Of a DNA stretch of 64,000 nucleotides, positions 1-11,214 are shown piece after piece; the stretch's first letter is position 1, and every line of letters begins with the position of its first letter. The stretch spans positions 1,178,001-1,242,000 of the forward strand of contig JAHRBC010000008.1 of the NCBI GenBank assembly GCA_022702545.1, given 5' to 3'. Under the pieces are notes generated by a model. It was not told the DNA's origin. It saw only the letters and a program-made list of their open reading frames with translations, and did no database searches. Source of the DNA: Phycomyces nitens. Taxonomy: Eukaryota; Mucoromycota; Mucoromycetes; Mucorales; Phycomycetaceae. Made by a program: the position numbers and the translations under genes.

Positions 1-550
1 TGTGGCAAGCATACCGCCGTGAATAATTCCATCATGTCCGCATCTGATAAAGCCAAATATATACATATATATATAAATATATATATAAGAATGTAGAAAT
101 TAGGTGACTTGTCAATTGATACCCAAATCTAGTAATATAAAGTAGAAAATTGACTTGCAAGTTTGTTCCCAAATGAGCAATGATGATGCATTCCGTCTTG
201 TCATTGTTAAAGAACTTGAGTGGCCGTCGCACAACCATTCCTGGACCTCGTAGGGTAGTTGCTGTCAGTGAGTGTGCTCTGGCGGATCCGGCCAAATGAC
301 CATATGCAACCACCTCATGCCATTCCTTTGAATCTCGCAGGGTCATTGTGATCTTTAGGTTGTTTTCTTCTTTGCGCATCTTCTCTTCTTCTGGACTCAA
401 CACTTCTTTGAATTCACTTGGTGCCATAAACTGCAGACTGTTTTCTGTCTGAGGTCCATGTGCTTTAATGGCCAGTTCTGACTTTGAGCTTGGCTCATGC
501 ACGAACATGTCGCTGGCAGGGTTGGCAATGGGTTCTGAAAGTTCTGGCAT
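1..550 (-). CDS. HotDog-fold thioesterase-superfamily protein, N-terminal part (runs off left edge)
   Basis: Exon 1 runs 550 to 159 and exon 2 from 43 off the left edge. The end of exon 1 (RGPGMVVRRPL, then an acidic/hydrophobic strand ending in HLGTN) joins exon 2, which reads CGHDGIIHGGMLAT. That GHDGIIHGG pattern is the typical HotDog segment of the PaaI/THEM4-like thioesterase superfamily, which hydrolyses acyl-CoA-type thioesters; the substrate cannot be told here. The junction keeps frame only if the intron (44-158) starts with GCAAGT, i.e. a GC-AG intron; the nearest GT donor puts a stop in exon 2. About 130 N-terminal residues precede the fold, the first 50 being polar and perhaps disordered. 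It lies in the same orientation as, and 159 bp downstream of, the TFIIIC-like gene. The family is fairly sure, the exact function unknown. Confidence 0.7.
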
Positions 551-708
551 AGTGAGGGGTAGAGAGAGAGAGAGAGTATATGGATAAACTATGAACGCCT
601 TACAAGTCTGCTTATGTGCTAGAATTTATTGATTGGTGGCTGGTCCTAAACAACGTGTGAATATGTCTTATTTTTAAACATCTCTGGAAGATAATTATTG
701 TTGAGCTA

Positions 709-2719
709 TCATGTTTCACACCACACAAACTCAATCCTACACAGACCCGCAGCCCCTCCAGATGCCACCCAGCCAGATCCTCTCTTATTGCAATTCCAAA
801 CAGCCTAGACGAATTATAAAGGTCATAGATAAGCATTACTTGGCTGTCTTATTGGTTGATTTTATTATGCACCTTTTGTACGGATATGATTGGATTAAGC
901 ACATACACCCACCGCAACGGATCTTTGGCTCCCTATAATATACACAACATTTTAGATCCAAGACAAGACATGAATCTCTTGGTATCAATCAGACTTACTG
1001 GTGATTTCTCGCCATCGACAAAGCGCAGGCTGTCTGATTTACTATCAAGTACGAGGTGGTAGAGACAAGGATGTCCAGTACTCTGCCAGTCATTATAGAT
1101 TGTCATCTGTGTGTGTCCCCCAAAAAACACACGCTTTTTACCTTGTCGCTTAGGCGCTTGGTGATCCTGCCCACATTGAGATAACCATCTGAACTACCAG
1201 ACACAATGTATCTGTGGTGCTCACTTGCCCCAATTGTCCATACCACTCCAGAATGGCCAATGTATTTGCCATTCTTTTTAAATTGGATATCGTATCCAAG
1301 GCGTACAGACAGCCCATGGACATTGTTCTCCGAATTCACAATGCTGATTACATTGTTACCTGTCCATGTTACAGCGTGTCGAGTGCCTGAATTGGGTTAA
1401 TGCGTATGTCTGGTTGCTTAGGTAATCGTCTTACCTGTTGCTCGGATTGCCTCTGTTCGTATTCCAATATCCTCAAGGTTGTGCACCAGAAAAGAACCAC
1501 TCCTGCCAGTCGACACAAAGTATTGGGTCTCTAAGCTGCCATGCCAAGCAATGGCCTCTACACCGTCCTCATGGTGCAGGATATGGTGAATAATTGTGTC
1601 TTTGGGACCAATTGGAGCATCTGTCGACAAGGCCAGTTTGACATCCTGGATCACAATGCCGCCTTTTGCACCATAAAAGCTCAATAAACTTGATTCTCAT
1701 TCAAATTTGGTTTTATTACCAGAAGTGCAGCCGCATGCCAGCAATGAATGGCCTCCCCATGCGATATTGGTGCAGGAGATCCTTGGGAGTGAGAATGTGT
1801 ACCGAGACTCTTGGGCTCGAACTAAAAAATAAAATAATAATCAACCCGTTATCTCTGACATTTGCCCCAATTCCCAACCTACGATAAACGGTTCCCTTGT
1901 GGGTTTGGAAAGTGTTTGGGTGCGGAACAACAAAGAGCCGCACTGTATTATCTCCACACGCCACAGCCAGGATTCCTAGCTTGGCCCATGTCCCTTGTTG
2001 AGCTGCTATCTAAACCTAATCGCATTTATATACTTATTGTTTCGACATCAATTGTACCTCTTCATATGCCCCATACGGACACCACTTCATATCATGACAT
2101 ATTCCAAAGTTGTGTACCAAACACATGCTTAATCGGGGCTTCTTGGTGGGCTTGTCTTCCAGAGCTGTCCGGTCACATTCCCAGATTTGAATACAGTTTT
2201 TGTAGTCTTTTTGTGTTTCATTGATAGTGTGGTGTTCGGTTGTACTTTTGTATCCACTGATGGCCAGATAATCGACCAATGGCTGGCTATCGACAGAAGG
2301 TCTCTTTGGGACATAGTCAAGTCCCCAGATAGACCCACCCGTGTTTACGATGAAGCCTCGTTTGTGTTTGATTGTCTCGTCTATTGGACCGTCAGATATG
2401 TATATTGAGGCCAAATGGTTGCTTACCTAGAGACACGGCCTCAAACAGATCTATGGTTTGTGTCTTTCGTTTAGTGATTCCAAATGTCACCTTTAGTGGA
2501 TTTGGATTAGGCAGATAAGACTTTGCTTCTTCACTAGTGTTTTTATATATTTTTGTTTATAATATGGATAAATGTACGTCCATATACTATTACACACCTG
2601 CTGATCAGTTCCCATTCATCAGGTAATGCATGTACATGGCCATATACATTGGATTCAGATGCCTGCTCGAGTAGATTCGTGTATACTTCTTGCGCGTAAT
2701 CCACAGTCTCACTCTTCAT
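709..2719 (-). CDS. WD-repeat TFIIIC subunit (GTF3C2 / Sfc6-like), RNA polymerase III transcription factor
   Basis: Ten exons give a 505-aa protein: 2719-2598, 2533-2427, 2380-2058, 2009-1883, 1821-1720, 1662-1435, 1386-1142, 1106-999, 932-873, 804-709. All phases close. The start is the first ATG after an in-frame TGA. The N-terminus has the acidic motif TLPDEW-like (LPDEWELIS), then GGSIWGLDYVP, LAISGYKST, NCIQIWEC, FGICHDMKWCPYG, ILAVACGDNTVRLF, SLLACGCTSG, VEAIAWHG, VSGSSDGYL and finally AVWNCNKRGSGWVASGGAAGLCRI. These degenerate WD repeats in this order fit the six-to-seven-blade propeller of the TFIIIC110/Sfc6 subunit, which with Tau138-type partners recognises the B box of tRNA genes. 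Two introns are notable: 1107-1141 is only 35 nt, and the last (805-872) has a GTGCAT donor. It could be another nuclear WD protein, but motif order favours TFIIIC. Confidence 0.72.
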
Positions 2720-3579
2720 TTGAATCCAGAATCACAAGCAATTAAATCAATAAAGAAAAAAATATTATATATATATATAAAGAGTAGCCGGGCCCAATAG
2801 GATTGCAGGCCGTTTTTTTTTCTTTAAAAAAATGTTTATAAAATAAATATTAAGTAAAATATCAATTGTAAATCATCGTATAAATTTATTGCAGTATTTG
2901 TGTATGAATGCTACTTTCTTTCTTTTTTTTTCATTACAGAAAAAAAAACTAGTCTTGTCTGTAGCATTGTGTGTGACATTGTACACCCAGTTATGCAAAT
3001 ACCAGCAAACGATTGTGGTCAATGGCTGATATGTACAGATCTCCAGTGTAATTTACAGAGCCTCTGTTTATAAAATCCATTGATTTTTCAAAGAAAATAA
3101 TAATAATAATAATAATCAGATCTGCAATGAATTTAGCAGTGTGTGGCAGATTTGACAGGCATAAAATGTCAATTTTTCTTTTTTCTTTTTTTTAAAGATT
3201 ACCCAATGGATTATGTCAAATGCCAGGCAACAAAACCACTTGAAAAAGTCATGTCTTTAACCATGGTTATTAAATTAAACATGTATATATATCAAAAAAC
3301 AATAAATGTTCAAAATCAACTGCAAAGAACATAAATGTACCTTGACCACCAGGATCAAAAGCACCAGCTATTCGGATTAACAACAACTACACTCATATAT
3401 TTCGCCAGTCTTTTTTTTACGAGTGATCGCCCTGTCCTGTAAACGAGGTCACAAACTACGTCACATGTGACCTGTCCAAGGGGGGAAGAGGGGCTTAGCT
3501 CTATCAAGGTGTGTAAACACCCTCCCTCACATCCCCTCCCCTCCCCTTTTGTACGTCAATTCTCGAGCCGACATTTATC
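2720..3579. other. Divergent intergenic region between the TFIIIC-like and MRPL12 genes
   Basis: No coding signal. It holds AT-rich microsatellites (about 2761-2780 TA, 3100-3114 AAT), poly-T runs, and near its right end a C-rich 5' leader (about 3520-3550) typical of the promoter side of the ribosomal-protein gene. Confidence 0.5.
3460..3471. promoter_or_regulatory. 12-bp perfect palindrome GTCACATGTGAC upstream of MRPL12
   Basis: The palindrome contains CACATGTG, an E-box-type core, flanked by GT/AC. It lies 108 bp upstream of the proposed MRPL12 initiator and in the only G+C-richer stretch of this intergenic region. bHLH factors of the Cbf1/M-box type bind similar sequences, so it is a candidate site; occupancy is inference. 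Confidence 0.35.
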
Positions 3580-4548
3580 ATGGTAAACTCAAACTTACCT
3601 CTTGTTTGCATCCCAACCCCTTTGCCTTTGTCTTCACCCATTTAATAAAGAGAAAGGCCGAGTGTGGGGCTCAATAAACACGACACCGTTACAACGAACA
3701 AACAAAAAACAACAACAACCGTTTCTGACGTGTCTTTACATATGTAGCTTCGTCTTTCCTCCAAGTTCCTTGCACCCACTGTCAACGTCACTCGCCAAAG
3801 TGTTCGGTGAGCCATTAGTGTGGTGCCTAGATATTCATGGGGGACAACGTTACTTATAAAAAAATACTGTTCAGTGCCTCGGCCAGCGTACCTGTCATTG
3901 CACGACGCAGCTACACCACCGAGCAGCCTATCCCCACACCCGGTGCTAGCGCTGCCGTCGACCCCAAGATTTCCGCTATCGTCGACCAAATCGAGACCCT
4001 CACCTTGTTGCAGACCTCTTCCCTTGTCTCTCTCCTCAAGGCAAGTATAAATGATGGAGATGTACAAGGGACTGGACTAACATTATTATGATTTTTATAG
4101 ACACGTTTGAACATTCAGGATATTGCTATGCCCGTTGCCGTACCCGGTGCTGCTACTGGTGCTGCCGCTGCTCCTGTTGAGGAGGAGAAGGCTGTCGAAA
4201 AGACCGAGTTCAATGTCAAGATTGAAAAGGTTGACGCTAGCTCAAAAGCAAAGATTATCCGTGAGGTCAAGAACTTGGCTGGTTTGAACTTGGTTGAGGT
4301 AAAGATAATCAAGAGAGAGATAGAGGGAGAGAGGGAGAGAGGGATCTGGGAATCCAATTGGAATACAAGTGATATGGAATCAGACTATGCAATTGGGAGA
4401 TACTAAAGCTGTTTTCTTTTTGAATATCTAGGCCAAGAAGTTTGTTGAGAGCGTACCCAAGGTCCTCAAGGAGTCTATGCCCAAGGAGGATGCTATCAAG
4501 CTCCAAAAGGCACTCGAGGCCCTTGGTGCCACTGTTGTCTTGGAGTAA
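3580..4548 (+). CDS. MRPL12: Mitochondrial large-subunit ribosomal protein bL12 (L7/L12)
   Basis: Proposed exons 3580-3582 (only the ATG), 3748-3806, 3875-4040, 4101-4298, 4432-4548 give 180 aa. The mature part shows the L7/L12 order: a dimerisation N-domain (KISAIVDQIETLTLLQTSSL), an Ala/Pro hinge, then the C-domain (EKTEFNVKIEKVDASSK, KAKIIREVKNLAGLNLVEAKK, ending LGATVVLE). bL12 forms the mitoribosomal stalk that recruits translation GTPases. The N-terminus is Arg/Ser-rich without acidic residues (LRLSSKFLAPTVNVTRQ), as expected of a mitochondrial presequence. Intron 3 (4041-4100) must start GCAAGT to give the conserved LKTRLNIQDIAMP; the GT alternative frameshifts. A start at 3837 without the first two exons is also open but would give an untypical acidic leader. 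Identity is sure; the first two exons are inferred. Confidence 0.9.
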
Positions 4549-4924
4549 ACAAGTACAAAGTTTCCAAAGGAGCAAGATTCTGGAGTGGATTATAAAGAGA
4601 AAGAAAGAAAGAGTGCAAAAAATAAAAAAGTAAAATAACACACTATTTCATATATATAAACATATTAGAATATACACATTTATTGTTTTTGATTCAATTC
4701 CCATTTACACTTTGAATAAAGAAAGAAAAAGTATGGATATGATATGAGTTGATTGTCATTGTAATATGTAAAGAGGAGGGAAGAGGGGAGGAAGAAGAAG
4801 AAGAAGAAGAAGAAGAAGAAGAGGGAGGTCTATATAAATTGTATGTGTAAGTGTGTGTGTGTGTGCAAAGGATAATAAATATATATAATAATGATAAATG
4901 TATGCAGATATGTCTTTACGGCCA
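4549..4924. other. Tail-to-tail spacer between MRPL12 and BEM1 with a GAA microsatellite
   Basis: Convergent 3' ends. An AGG/GAA-type purine tract (about 4775-4826) with roughly ten GAA units and a TG repeat (4847-4864) are the only structure visible; AATAAA-like signals occur on both strands. Confidence 0.5.
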
Positions 4925-6806
4925 CTAGTGTTCTGTAGCGTAAAGAGTTAGTTTACCAAGTCTTGCACTTGATTCAAATGCTTTTGCCAAATCATTTTCT
5001 GTTTCCAGGGGCAGAGGCTCCCCCTGGATGTGTTTGTAGCGGAGTCGCACATTTGATCCTCCAAGTCGCTCTTGAACTCTGTCATGCAATTTCTGGAAAG
5101 AAGAATTGGCAGGGACCTTGATGGCAAACATCTCTTCCTTGTAAGCAATCTTAACTTTGATAAGATCTGTGGCCCCAATTGCTGCAGTTGTGCCTGCCTG
5201 GGGTACTTGCTTGACTAGATTGCCATCACGACCACCAGGAGAGCCATTTGTACTTGAACCCACTTCGTCTGGAACCAATGTGTGTATCTCGACACTCTCG
5301 GGTCGGGGTGCTCCTGTCCGTGGATCATAGTCTATTTCAACGTCCCCTTCATGCAGTACAAACAATCCTTCCTGAACCAACGGACTCTCTACCAAGTAGC
5401 GTGGCAATTGGAATAACTCTTGACAGTAGACATTGAGTTCTATCTGGCGTTTTGCTGCCAGTCCAAAAATACCCCTTGAAAATATCAGTAACCTTTTTGT
5501 TTACAACAACCCATCTTTTTCTCCTTAACAGATCCCTTTTTATTGCAAAATCTTACCTGTCAGTTTCTCATCTACTTCGGTCTGTGGTCCAGGCATAAAT
5601 GGCAGAATTCGGGGCTTTCCAGCCTTTCCAGCTTCAATGGGATAATCCTGAAGCAATGTAACCTGGAAATCATAAAAGTCTTGCAGTACAAAGATTTTTT
5701 TTTTGATTAGTTTGGTCTCCTGGTTACGGTCGAATTTACCTTCATACAAACGATAGAGCACCCTATGCCGTCTGTCACTCATTTGAGCAAATACGATGAA
5801 CCAGAACTGATCGCCTTCTGGGACATAGGAGTCCACTGTGGCTGATACCACCCTGGATCTACCATGTCCTCTCGAGTGATCCCTGGGACCAATGGACAGA
5901 TTGTTGATGTCCTGGGTAATCTGGTCGGTGCTGTAGCTACCTAAAAGCGTCGTAGCTGAATCCTGTGTGGGTATTCTGACTGCATCCATTAGGTTTGGTG
6001 CATAAAGGGTCGATGTAGGGTTATGCAGTTTTTCAGGGCTGTCATGGCCCATGGTCATTCTTTTCCATTCTTCGACCTTTGGAAGAGGGTTAGAAGGCTG
6101 GCCATTGGCAATTGTGTGTCCAGTCAGGGCGTCTCTTATCTCAACAAACGAGACCGGAATCAGGCCAGGACCACCTAATCTGCCAATAGGTTTGGCTACA
6201 AACCACTCCACTGTAGACTGTGCAATAACAAGAATCGATTCTCCAGCCTTTGCGTCCAGTTCATCACCTCGTTCAGCCCGAAAATCATAGAGGACTACAC
6301 CATAGAGTGGCTGCATCTTTTTGACAGGCGGTACTATTAATAATTGCAAAAAGAACAAGACAATATTTTATTACTATTATTATTGCTATACTTATTGCTA
6401 TGATATCTAGGCTTCTACTGTGCTGTATTGTGTGTGTGTTTATTATGATATTATTTATTTTACATTGCGTCTCGGTTCTGTTCGAATCTTCAGTGTGGGC
6501 GCTTTGGGTGTCCTTTTCAAGCACTTGAAAGTAGTTTACTGGCACGATTCCTTTGGCGAGTGTGACTGGGTTGAATGCCTCATACCAATGAGGATTCTCT
6601 GTCTTTTCGACATGAAAGTAATCGCCTTGGTGGAATGAAATCTCGCGTGGGGTTTGAGCTTTATAATCAAACAGGGCTTTGACGATTCTTTTTTGAGAAA
6701 TGGCGGATGGCTGGATGTTGATGGGAGTTGAAATCTTATTCTTGACGACCGATAGCCGAGTGGTGCGTAAACTGCGAGGTGGTTTGACCTTTTCTTTGAG
6801 ATACAT
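4925..6806 (-). CDS. BEM1: Cdc42 polarity scaffold Bem1/Scd2 (SH3-SH3-PX-PB1)
   Basis: Exons 6806-6464, 6333-5557 and 5454-4925 give 549 aa with all phases closed. Domain order: first SH3 near residues 40-95 (ALFDYKAQTPREISFHQGD, then HWYEAFNP and GIVPVNYFQVL); second SH3 near 125-185 (VVLYDFRAERGDELDAKAGE, EWFVAKPIG, GLIPVSFVEI); PX near 260-370 (PEGDQFWFIVFAQMSD, VLYRLYEGKFDRNQ, FYDFQVTLLQDYP, then LNVYCQELFQLP); PB1 at the C-terminus (IKVKIAYKEEMFAIKVP, LRYKHIQGE, DLAKAF). This is the exact architecture of Bem1/Scd2, which binds phosphoinositides through PX, PAK kinases and Cdc42 through SH3-2, and the GEF Cdc24 through PB1 to build the polarity complex at the cortex. The intron-2 acceptor (5455) was chosen because it alone keeps frame. 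Its partner gene CDC42 lies at 24.1-25.0 kb. Confidence 0.92.
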
Positions 6807-8469
6807 TATAGCCAGATATAAAAAGAAGAAGAAGAAGAAGAAGAAAAGAAAAGAAAAAGAAAGAAAAAGAGGCTGATAAATATATATTTATATATATATA
6901 AATATTTATACACGTATATTATAAATACTACTACTGCTATTATTATTATTATTATTGTTATTATTATTAGTATTATTATTAGTATTATTATTATTATTTT
7001 GCTGTATAATGAAAAAAAAGGAGAGCACGAGATCCTTTGCCCTTTGATTTATTATCATGATCAAGATCAAGCTGATTACTACCACTGCTTCTATTGCTTT
7101 TTAATAAACAAACAAACAAACAAACAAATGAATGGTTCCCTCGAGTACCAAGGAATCGAATTGCAAAGAAAGTATTAATAAACATTTCTGGCTTTTGCCA
7201 AGACAAATTAAGATGATGTACGATAATGAATTATTGATAATAATAAAATGAATTTACTCTAAATTTGATAATTGTAATAAAATATAGGGTGTTTCGAAAT
7301 TATTCACGCACTTTTTTTTAAAATAATAATAATAATAATAATTTCAAGCAGTTGTTAGGGATCGATCTTATACGGGTGTATGGTTTATAGTTGTCTCTGA
7401 ACTGTCTTGGGTTAACCGCAGCCAACACAAGTATATGAATAATACACAATTTCGCAGTAAAAAGAGACTCTTTATTGGATTACGATTTTCATAGTTTAAT
7501 AAGCTTTCTTGAATCACGGGACAGGAACTCCCGTGACCTGAGAATCTATCCTTTTACCTCACTACAGATGCGACAAAATAATTTTTTTTTATGCGTCATC
7601 TTTTTTTTTATATAATTTGTGAGACATCATTTTGGCAAAAGCTGTAGTTTAGACAAACTCAATTTGCTCAGCATCAGTCAATAAATCCACCACGTCCACC
7701 ACGTTCTTTTTTTTTATTCGCATGCACCTCGTAACAATGTCAGCAAATTCACAAGTTGTGCTCACTCATTCTCAAGCGGCTTGTGTCTTTTATTGACAAG
7801 ACATTACCCCAGAAAATAAATTATTAAATGAAGCCAAAATTGATGCAATGCATCAACTTGAACTATGTTATATAAACAATACCCCTTCTGAACCATTCCT
7901 AGTGTCGGCTAGGCGAGTAAAACACTTTCCATTTCGTTATAATGCGAAAAATAAATCAAAGCGCGATATTTTAAAAGGCGGAAATATCAAGAAAGAGAAA
8001 CCAGGACGGACGAGTTGAACGAAAGATTCTTTATGTGATGAAATCTAATGACAGAGGTAATATAATTTATTTATCGGCTGGAGGAAGCTACGCACTGACA
8101 TGATAGTTGAGCCTTTTTAGCACAAAACATCAATAATTATCAATATCGTTATGAACAATTGAAGATATGACTTCGTGCTTGCTTGCAATCGCGTTCCAAA
8201 GTAATCGACGTTTATGTGTCGCCAAGTAGTTATTCAAAAAAACCCCATTGTAAAAAGAGATATGACAATGGATAAAGACTATACGGACATAAGCGATTGT
8301 GCTGGAAATACACAATGTAAGTTTTAAAAGAATGGATAATTTAGAGAGACCATGATACGATCTATTAACAATTTGTTTGATTCAGCTTTGTTGACGCGCT
8401 CATAATTTACAACTAAAAAAAGGTTTGCCTTGTAATCGTTGATTATGCAGCTTTATCAACTGATCCAGA
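6807..8469. other. Gene-free stretch upstream of BEM1 with GAA/ATT microsatellites
   Basis: Contains GAA (about 6819-6845) and long imperfect ATT arrays (about 6935-7000). At 7287 a motif starting GGGTGTTTCGAAATTATT looks like a Tc1/mariner terminal repeat, but I found no matching inverted end. A hairpin with 7-bp arms (CACGGGA/TCCCGTG) sits at about 7515-7537. From 7820 to 8470 short open stretches on the + strand are broken by stops and probably belong to the transposase relic that follows. Confidence 0.4.
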
Positions 8470-8965
8470 TGATATCTTACTTTTGGTGAAGTATGTTTTA
8501 ATACCGTACTCATTTATTGATAAGCACACACTCACACTAACTGACGCAATCTCTCATAGAAATTATAAATCTCTGGAATATATTGTCGTGGATCGTTTCC
8601 AAGATGTAGGAAAGCACAAAGTGTATTTACGAAACTATATTCTTAAAACACTGGAACAATTGGCATCATTTGACTGTCGTCCAAAACTTCCACACCGGTC
8701 TATTTAAAAATGAATTGTAGTCATAATAAATGATGGATGTGTTTACCTTCCACCTTACTCACCTGAGCTTAATCCAATTGTCCAATTTTGGTCAGTATGC
8801 AAAAGCAAAGTAAAGAGAGAAAGTAGTTTCGAAGGAGGAGACATTATCTTTAGAAATTAAAGAAGCTTGCAATAATGTGCTCACCAGTGATTTACAAGGC
8901 TTTTGCAGATATTCGGTAGGGAAGTTTGATGACTGTTTAAAATGCTTGAATTTATATTTTATTTG
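8470..8965 (+). pseudogene. Tc1/mariner (IS630-type, DDE_3) transposase relic, C-terminal part
   Basis: Read across frames, the + strand gives a block around 8620-8700 (LKTLEQLASF) followed by the diagnostic C-terminal signature YLPPYSPELNPI near 8745-8785, then QFWSVCKSKVKRE and ACNNVLTSDLQGFCRYS. The PYSPELNPIE-QFW block holds the last catalytic region of DDE transposases of the Tc1/IS630 group. Several stops and frameshifts make it non-functional. Upstream N-terminal parts are too decayed to place. Confidence 0.65.
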
Positions 8966-10423
8966 ATGAACCCAATACGTGGTACTTTTTTTTTATATTC
9001 ATAAAATTAGCATTGTTACACCACTTTATGTTTATAAAATATCTATTTTTATCCAATAAAATCAATTTGGCGGCAAAAGCAAGAATATTATTGGTTATAA
9101 TACATTCCTTTTATATTATATTTAAAATAGGCAACACTTTTTATTCAAATTAATGCTAATCTTATCAGCTTCTTTAAATGAACGAATAATTATTATTTGA
9201 TATTTTCAATGGGGGCTGTATAGGGCTCTTGGTCAAGATATAAATAGGCTTTATCTAGCCATTAGCTACAATGCCTGTAAATAGAGTATATCAGTAGGTC
9301 CACATTATGAAACCGTAACAGAAAATCTCCACACTTCTGAGATCAAGACAAGGTTTTGGCGCAACTTTTCCCTCTTATTATCTTGTGGCGTTTCCCTTTA
9401 GAATTTAAAATTGTATATTTGGGGCACTGTATTGTACTGTACACAGTCCAAAAGGAGTCTTTTGTTTGGATCAACAGTATGATTAAAGGTACATACTCTT
9501 TAAAAAGCGGTATAGTTTTTACTGCTTATAATAATTAAAAATATTATTATTATTATTATTATTATTAACATGTATAAAAGTGAATTTATTTGGACAGTGT
9601 CAATATACATACAAGATCCAGAAACTAATGTAGAGATGACCTCCCTCTGTTTAAACCTATTAAACCTCCAATAGATCTGCCAAGGCGTTCCTTTGGATCC
9701 CAATATTTGTTTTTGTGAAAAAAATAACTAGACCATATAACTTTGGTCCTTTGTTAATCAACGATAAATTTGAAACCTTTGTTGATCTTGGGAGTAGCTC
9801 TTTTGGCCGTGCGTAACATGGCAATAGTTGCAAGCAGATCCAATCGTCCATGTAATATCACCTTGGTCAATTTTGAGTTGTTGGGCGTAAAGATTACTAA
9901 TGACCCCCCCCCTCCTCTCCCCCCTCTCCCCCTTGACTTGGTCTGTTTTCTACAACCTTGTCTGATAATGTTTCAAGAAAGCTTTTTTTTTTTTTGAATT
10001 TAAGATCAGGAGAGTTTTTCCATGTTTCCCAGGGGTTTCTCGAAAATTCTGGGTTGCTCAAACCTGTCTTGCAGGTCTTTTGAGTGTGTTTTCAATGCAG
10101 CAAAAATAATAATTGAAAGTACTTTGTACTATTAGGTTTTCCGTGCTACTAGCTAAAAGTATATATTAATATATATATATACAGATTTATATAGCATGAA
10201 AAATAATGGCATGTAACGGACAACTCTTGTTCTAGGAACACACAATGCCAATCTACAACATTTTTTTTTAAAAAAAAACACTTTTTTTTTACGACTAGCA
10301 TTTGGGAGTCACGGACAATCCCACTCACTCGCCTAAAATATGCTTGCACAGTCCGTGACTATCTTTCAAAGAACATAATTTCGAGAAAAAAATATAGAAT
10401 GGAATGTATAGATCTTTGCACAA
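8966..10423. other. Gene-free AT-rich stretch upstream of IMP3
   Basis: No gene recognised. An ATT array lies at 9541-9567. On the minus strand, about 9930-9660 reads as an open stretch with one stop and a basic segment (LRTAKRATPKINKGFK), which matches no family I know and may be a relic. A C-rich tract (about 9903-9932) and two facing poly-T/poly-A runs (10261-10290) complete it. Confidence 0.4.
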
Positions 10424-11094
10424 ATGAGACAACTGAAGCATCACGAACAAAAGCTCCTCAAAAAGGTCGACTTTCTGCAATGGAAAAAGGACGATTCGAT
10501 TAGAGAGATCAAGGTGATTCGCAAATATCACCTTCAAAAGAGAGAAGATTACCACAAGTAAATCTCCCAAACCACTTGTGAATCACAACTGACATTCTCT
10601 CTCTTTTTTAAAAAATAATAATAGATACAACAAGTTAGCAGGTAGCATCAAACAACTCGCCAACAAGATATCTCTTCTTGACTCTCGCGATCCTTTCCGT
10701 GCCGAACAGGAAAAGGCCCTGTTGAACAAGCTGTACAACATGGGCATCATTACCTCTGTGAGCAAGTTCAGTGACTGCAACAAAGTCACTGTGTCTGCAT
10801 TCTGCCGACGAAGACTTCCTATTGTCATGTGCCGTCTCAAGATGGCAGAGACTGTCAAAGAAGCAGTTACTTTTGTCGAGCAGGGCCATGTACGTGTTGG
10901 TCCTCAGCCCATAACTGATCCTGCCTTCTTGGTAACTCGTACAATGGAAGACTTTGTCACCTGGGTCGATACTTCCAAGATCAAGCGCAAGATTCTTAAA
11001 TACAACGACAAGGTAAAATTAGAACCAATCTTGACTAATTGTGTATACTGACCGTTTTTTTTTTAAATAGTTGGATGACTTTGATCTTTTATAA
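10424..11094 (+). CDS. IMP3: U3 small nucleolar ribonucleoprotein protein Imp3
   Basis: Exons 10424-10557, 10625-11012 and 11071-11094 give 181 aa, matching the usual length. It starts [21 protein letters not shown], followed by [35 protein letters not shown], the S4-like RNA-binding region ([38 protein letters not shown]) and [17 protein letters not shown]. Imp3 belongs to the uS4 family; with Mpp10 and Imp4 it anchors U3 snoRNA to the pre-18S rRNA in the nucleolar SSU processome. The last exon codes only eight codons (LDDFDLL and stop). It converges on the SETD9-like gene, leaving 120 bp between stops. Identity and model are secure. Confidence 0.95.
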
Positions 11095-11214
11095 AGTATT
11101 ATCAGAAACGATCTCAAGTTCCCTTTCATATCTCTCTGTGCATCTCATGTTATCCTCTTCTTTATTCTTTACTGTCTTATATATATATATAAAAAAAGTG
11201 AAACCAATATCTCT

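Noticed and set aside
3642..4067. 141-codon minus-strand frame over MRPL12
   Set aside because: Antisense to the confirmed L7/L12 exon and its introns.
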